From the NCBI GenBank assembly GCA_016875695.1, contig VGPB01000063.1, forward strand, positions 1-9,418: DNA of 9,418 nt. Reading direction: 5' to 3'. This DNA comes from Chloroflexota bacterium (GTDB lineage Bacteria > Chloroflexota > Dehalococcoidia > UBA2979). Each line of letters starts with the position of its first letter. Position 1 is the stretch's first letter. Shown piece by piece: positions 6,536-9,418 of the stretch. A program made the translations under genes and the position numbers. The notes beneath the pieces are model-generated. The model did not search any database. It saw only the letters and a list, made by a program, of their open reading frames with translations, and was not told the DNA's origin.

Positions 6536-7267
6536 TCATCTGCTCCGCGGCGAGCACCTACCCGGAGCCGGAGGTGCAACCTCGGTGGTCTCGACCCACG
6601 CGGGGTGGTGACGCGCCGCCCAGTCGCGGCGCACGCGCCTGCGCACCATCTCGCGCAGCAAACCACACGTCGCGGGGTGCAGCAGCGCAAGGTACAAGTG
6701 CCCCACGACGAGCGGCACAACGAGCAGCGACAGCGCCGTGTGCCACGGGAACACCGCCCCGACGAACGCGGAGGCGAGCAGCGCCTTCGTGACGTAGTAC
6801 ACCCCGAGCACGAGCCCGCTGCCGAGCAGCGCGACGATCGCGAGCAACGAGAGCAGCGCGTTGAGCTTCTGCCCAGCGTTGAACTTACCGACCGGCGGCG
6901 ACACGGAGCGCTCGCCGGCGGCGCGCAGCACCACGTGCTGGAACCACAGGTAGTCGTCCACGCCCACGCGCGCGAGCGCGCGCAGGTCGGCGCGCACGGC
7001 ACGCCGCAGCACGATCGTCGCGAGCACCCATACCGCAAACCCGAGCGTCGCGAAGCCCAACACCACGTGCAGCCACGCGAACACGCGCACGTCGGCGACC
7101 TGCAACGCCTTCAGCCGCGGCTAGAAGTTCGTCAGGCCGGTGAGCAACAGCAGCAGGAACGGCGCGCCGAGCAGCCAGTGTGCCGCGCGCGAGGCGGGCG
7201 CGAAGCGCACGGCCTCGTCCGCGGGTGCAGCGGCGGCGACACGCGCGGGCGTCAGGTCTTGAGCCAC
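6536..7267 (-). pseudogene. Cytochrome b, formate dehydrogenase gamma / b561-like, interrupted by an in-frame TAG
   Basis: The intact family passes electrons between quinones and a redox partner through two b hemes in a four-helix membrane protein. Codons 1-48 (GTG at 7267, overlapping the molybdoenzyme stop by 16 bases) give helix I with RAAHWLLGAPFLLLLLTG and His30. A TAG follows at 7123-7121, and the same frame then continues with PRLKALQVADVRVFAWLH and the remaining three helices. His67, His176 (FPWHTALS) and His190 (VGHLYLALLH), plus KFNAGQKLN and WAARHHPAW, match the FdnI-type gamma subunit. The His176/His190 spacing of 14 is as expected. Without readthrough, helix I and one probable heme ligand are lost. 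A restart at TTG 7105 would make 189 residues with three helices. It could be a pseudogene, a sequencing error or a split gene. Confidence 0.75.
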
Positions 7268-7896
7268 GCCTCGATGCGCCAGCCGCGCTCCTCCCAGTAG
7301 CCGATGTCGCGGCGGTCGCGGAACTCCACGCGCGTCAGCCACTTCGGCCCCTTGCACCCGTACATGCGCGGCATCACCAGGCGCAGCGGCAGGCCGTGAT
7401 CCGGCTCGAGCGGCGCGCCGTCCATGTCGTAGGCGACGAGCACGTCGGGCAGCCGCGCCTGCTCGATCGTAAGCGAATCCCGGCAGATGCCGCCGAGCGA
7501 GTGAAACGTCACGAATCCCGCCTCCGGCAGCGGCCGCACGAGCGCCATCAGCGTCTGCAGGCGCACGCCGTCCCAGCGCACGTCAGAGACGCCCCAGCCC
7601 TCCACGCAGTGGAAGTCGCTCACCTGCCGCACCGCGAGCAGCGCGCGCAGCTCCTCGTACGTGAACGTCTGCGCCTGCTCGACGAGGCCGTCGATGACAA
7701 GGCGGTACGCGCCGCGATCGAAGGCCGGCACGGGCGTCTCGACGGTGTTGTAGCGCCAGCCGCCCACCGCGCCGGTGAACAGCCGCGTGCCCGCCCAGCC
7801 GAGCGCCCCGCCGCCCGCGAGCAGCCCGAGGAAGCGTCCGCGGGCGAGGAGCTTGCCGCCACTGCCGCCGCTGGAGGGCGCCGCTTCGCTACTCAT
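7252..7896 (-). CDS. Molybdopterin-dependent oxidoreductase, sulfite oxidase / MsrP-like fold
   Basis: This is a molybdenum enzyme made of the oxidoreductase molybdopterin-binding domain alone, without the sulfite oxidase dimer domain. In its 214 residues, the Mo-ligand cysteine is Cys97 in DFHCVEGW. The fold continues with FHSLGGICRDSL (131-142) and ends with EPDHGLPLRLVMPRMYG (164-180) and CKGPKWLTRVEF (181-192), the usual cofactor-binding loop. Residues about 22-40 are hydrophobic and act as a signal or anchor. The preceding RGRFL resembles a Tat motif with the arginine pair broken. ATG 7896 has no obvious ribosome site. The next gene encodes a membrane cytochrome b, the likely electron partner. 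Substrate unknown; peptide methionine sulfoxide (MsrP) or a small S- or N-oxide are possibilities. Confidence 0.88.
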   Translation of the reverse strand: MSSEAAPSSGGSGGKLLARGRFLGLLAGGGALGWAGTRLFTGAVGGWRYNTVETPVPAFDRGAYRLVIDGLVEQAQTFTYEELRALLAVRQVSDFHCVEGWGVSDVRWDGVRLQTLMALVRPLPEAGFVTFHSLGGICRDSLTIEQARLPDVLVAYDMDGAPLEPDHGLPLRLVMPRMYGCKGPKWLTRVEFRDRRDIGYWEERGWRIEAWLKT

Positions 7897-7932
7897 ACAT
7901 CGAGGATACGCGTGGGGCGCGCGCCCGGTTCG

Positions 7933-8739
7933 CTAGCCGATCACCTCGATCACGCGCAGCTGCAGCTCGCCGGCCGGCGCGCGCACGGTGACCTCGTCGC
8001 CGGGCCCGCGGTTGATCACCGCCTGCCCTACCGGCGACTCCACCGAGATCTTGCCCTTCACGGGATCCACCTCGTTGGAGCTGACGAGGTGAAACGTCTG
8101 CTCGCGGTTCGCCTTGAGGTTAAGCACCCGCACCGTGGACCCGACGTTCGCGAGCCCGCGCTTGCCGTCCGGATCGATGATCACCGCGTGGCGCAACTGG
8201 TCCTCGATCGCGCGGATGCGCGCCTCGAGGTGCGCCTGCGCGTCGCGCGCCGCGTCCAGCGGCGCGTTCTCGCGGAAGTCCTTGTCGGCCATCGCCGCGC
8301 GCAGCTCCTCGGCAATCACCGGCCGGCGCGCCTTGAGCTCCTCGAGCTCCCGCTCGAGCGCCGCGAGCCCGTCGATCGTGATGAAGTACGCGCGGCCGCC
8401 CAGCTCCTCGATCGCCGCGCCACCGCGGGCGCCGCCGCCCGCGCCCGGCGGCAGGTGCAGCGACGGCACGAGGTTCGCGTCCGTAAACGCGAGCCGCGAG
8501 CAATACGCGAGGAACGCGCGCAGCGGTTCCAGGTGACTCAGGTCGTCGTGGCCGACCTGCTCGCGCTCGCGCGCCTCGAACGCCGCGACGTCGCCCACGG
8601 TCAGCCCGTCGATCGGCTTGTCCGCGCCGAACCACTCGACGAAGCGATCCACCTCCGGCCGCTCGTCGCGCGCCTGCTCCGACCCTAGGCTGTTGAAGAA
8701 GTGCGAGGCGGCCGCGGCCGCGCTGATACCCTCCGCCAT
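7933..8739 (-). CDS. greA: GreA/GreB-family transcription factor with N-terminal recombinase-like SAM domain
   Basis: GreA rescues backtracked RNA polymerase by inserting a coiled coil into the secondary channel and stimulating transcript cleavage. This 268-residue protein is about 110 residues longer than ordinary GreA (near 158). Residues 1-95 resemble the helical core-binding domain of tyrosine recombinases (EVDRFVEWFG, LTVGDVAAFEA, LEPLRAFLAYC). A Gly-rich linker (98-108) follows. The Gre coiled coil spans about 118-190, with tip DFREN containing Asp154 and Glu157, equivalent to the catalytic acidic pair. The FKBP-like domain is 198-268, with GKISVESPVGQAV. I chose ATG 8739 because GGAG at 8751-8748 lies 8 bases upstream. 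The in-frame ATG at 8811 falls inside the proposed -10 box. The stop lies 36 bases from the molybdoenzyme start, so co-transcription is possible. Confidence 0.88.
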   Translation of the reverse strand: MAEGISAAAAASHFFNSLGSEQARDERPEVDRFVEWFGADKPIDGLTVGDVAAFEAREREQVGHDDLSHLEPLRAFLAYCSRLAFTDANLVPSLHLPPGAGGGARGGAAIEELGGRAYFITIDGLAALERELEELKARRPVIAEELRAAMADKDFRENAPLDAARDAQAHLEARIRAIEDQLRHAVIIDPDGKRGLANVGSTVRVLNLKANREQTFHLVSSNEVDPVKGKISVESPVGQAVINRGPGDEVTVRAPAGELQLRVIEVIG

Positions 8740-8806
8740 GAGGCGGTCTCCGTCCTCGGTGCGCGTGCGAGTGCCGCCGCCGCCGGGATCGGCCGGGCGT
8801 ACAGTC

Positions 8807-8837
8807 AGCATAGGAGATAGGCGGCGGCCGGTGTCAA
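8807..8837 (-). promoter_or_regulatory. Candidate promoter for greA overlapping the rsmG start codon
   Basis: On the minus strand, TTGACA (8837-8832) is a perfect -35 hexamer. TATGCT (8812-8807) matches four of six -10 positions. The 19-base spacer is longer than the optimal 17, which lowers confidence. Transcription would begin near 8800, leaving a leader of about 60 bases before ATG 8739. The -35 box covers the second and third bases of the rsmG GTG and its second codon, so polymerase binding here could interfere with rsmG expression. I found no equally good promoter on the plus strand. Confidence 0.42.
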
Positions 8838-9418
8838 CCGCGGACGAGCTTGCGACGCTCCACGCCGAGATCGCGCGGCTGGGGCTCGCGCTGCCCGCCG
8901 CGGCGCCTGCGCAGTTCGCCCACTACCTCGCCCTGCTCCAGGCCTGGCGCGAGCGCGCCGGCCTCACGGCACTCGCCGACGCCGACGCCGTGCAGCGCCG
9001 GCTCTTCGGTGAGTCGCTCGCACTGCTCGTCGTGCTACGCGCCGCCGGCGTGCTGCCGCGCAGCGCGCGCCGGCGCGTCGCCGATCTCGGCGCGGGCGCG
9101 GGATTCCCCGGCGTGCCAATGCGCCTCGCCGAACCGGCGCTCGCGCTCACGCTCATCGAGGCGCACGGGCGGCGCGCGCGCTTCCTGGAGCTGCTCGCCG
9201 CCGAGCTGGCGCTCGACGATGTGCAGGTCGTCGCCGCGCGCGCCGAGAATGCGGGGCGCGACCCGGCGCTGCGCGAGCAGTTCGACGTAGTCGTCGCGCG
9301 GGCGCTCGCGCCGCTCGCGGTGCTCGTCGAGTACGCGCTGCCTCTGCTGCGCCCCGGCGGCGTGCTCGCCACTCCGAAGGGCAGCCGCACCCAGGAGGAG
9401 CTACGCGCCGCGGCCGGC
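8831..9418 (+). CDS. rsmG: 16S rRNA (guanine-N7) methyltransferase RsmG (GidB), 3' end outside the window
   Basis: RsmG methylates N7 of G527 (E. coli numbering) in 16S rRNA using S-adenosylmethionine; loss gives low-level streptomycin resistance in several bacteria. The 196 codons present run open to the window edge. They show GLTALAD (44-50), the SAM-binding motif DLGAGAGFPGVPMRLA (85-100), LIEAHGRRARFLELLAAEL (108-126), FDVVVARALAPL (151-162) and LLRPGGVLATPKG (172-184), in family order. About 20 to 40 C-terminal residues are probably missing. The GTG at 8831 is the only start in reach. AGGCGG at 8819-8824 is 6 bases upstream, and AGGAG at 8812-8816 is 14 bases away. The gene is divergent from greA with 91 bases between start codons. 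Confidence 0.92.
   Translation, partial: MSTADELATLHAEIARLGLALPAAAPAQFAHYLALLQAWRERAGLTALADADAVQRRLFGESLALLVVLRAAGVLPRSARRRVADLGAGAGFPGVPMRLAEPALALTLIEAHGRRARFLELLAAELALDDVQVVAARAENAGRDPALREQFDVVVARALAPLAVLVEYALPLLRPGGVLATPKGSRTQEELRAAAG

Noticed and set aside
7121..7123. Pyrrolysine or other programmed recoding at the in-frame TAG
   Set aside because: TAG is used as the terminal stop of three other genes in the window and no recoding structure is apparent downstream; mutation or sequence error is simpler.
7915..7926. Self-complementary GGGCGCGCGCCC between greA and the molybdoenzyme gene as a terminator
   Set aside because: It has no loop and no T-tract, and such alternating GC runs are common in this composition.
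8740..8811. Longer GreA start at ATG 8811
   Set aside because: It lies in the proposed -10 box, has no ribosome site, and adds Gly/Arg-rich residues unlike the rest of the protein; ATG 8739 has GGAG at good spacing.

Overview
The window is very GC-rich (above 70% by eye), with genes packed by 1 to 16 base overlaps and frequent GTG starts. Gene content points to an aerobic or facultatively respiring bacterium: System I cytochrome c maturation, heme A synthesis, and a molybdenum oxidoreductase with a b-type cytochrome. The GreA homologue carries a recombinase-like N-terminal domain that I associate from memory with Chloroflexota, so a Chloroflexota member is my best guess. That is inference, not something the sequence proves.

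Layout, plus strand 1-4422: the tail of an unidentified gene, then ccmA, ccmB, ccmC and a ccmD-like gene, joined by ATGA, GTGA, ATGA and TGATG stop/start overlaps. After a 52-base gap come ctaA (heme A synthase) and ctaB (heme O synthase), which overlap each other. CcmABCD moves heme to the cytochrome c maturation pathway. CtaB makes heme O from heme B and CtaA oxidises it to heme A. The cluster is therefore a heme-delivery block for c-type cytochromes and an aa3-type oxidase.

Minus strand 8739-4524: a greA-like gene is followed by a sulfite-oxidase-fold molybdoenzyme and a formate-dehydrogenase-gamma-like cytochrome b. The cytochrome frame is cut by one in-frame TAG after its first membrane helix. 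A gene-free stretch (6242-6535) follows, holding three imperfect direct repeats and a 24-bp perfect-stem palindrome. Then come an ABC ATPase and an ABC-2 permease coupled by a GTGA overlap, which converge on ctaB. A second, smaller palindrome with nearly the same core lies in the convergent gap (4423-4523).

Plus strand 8831-9418: rsmG (16S rRNA m7G methyltransferase) starts divergently from greA and runs off the window. A TTGACA box for greA appears to lie across the rsmG start codon.

I found no tRNA, rRNA, CRISPR array, transposase or clear riboswitch. Most genes belong to known families. The points worth following are the amber-interrupted cytochrome b, the two related palindromes flanking the ABC pair, and the GreA fusion.
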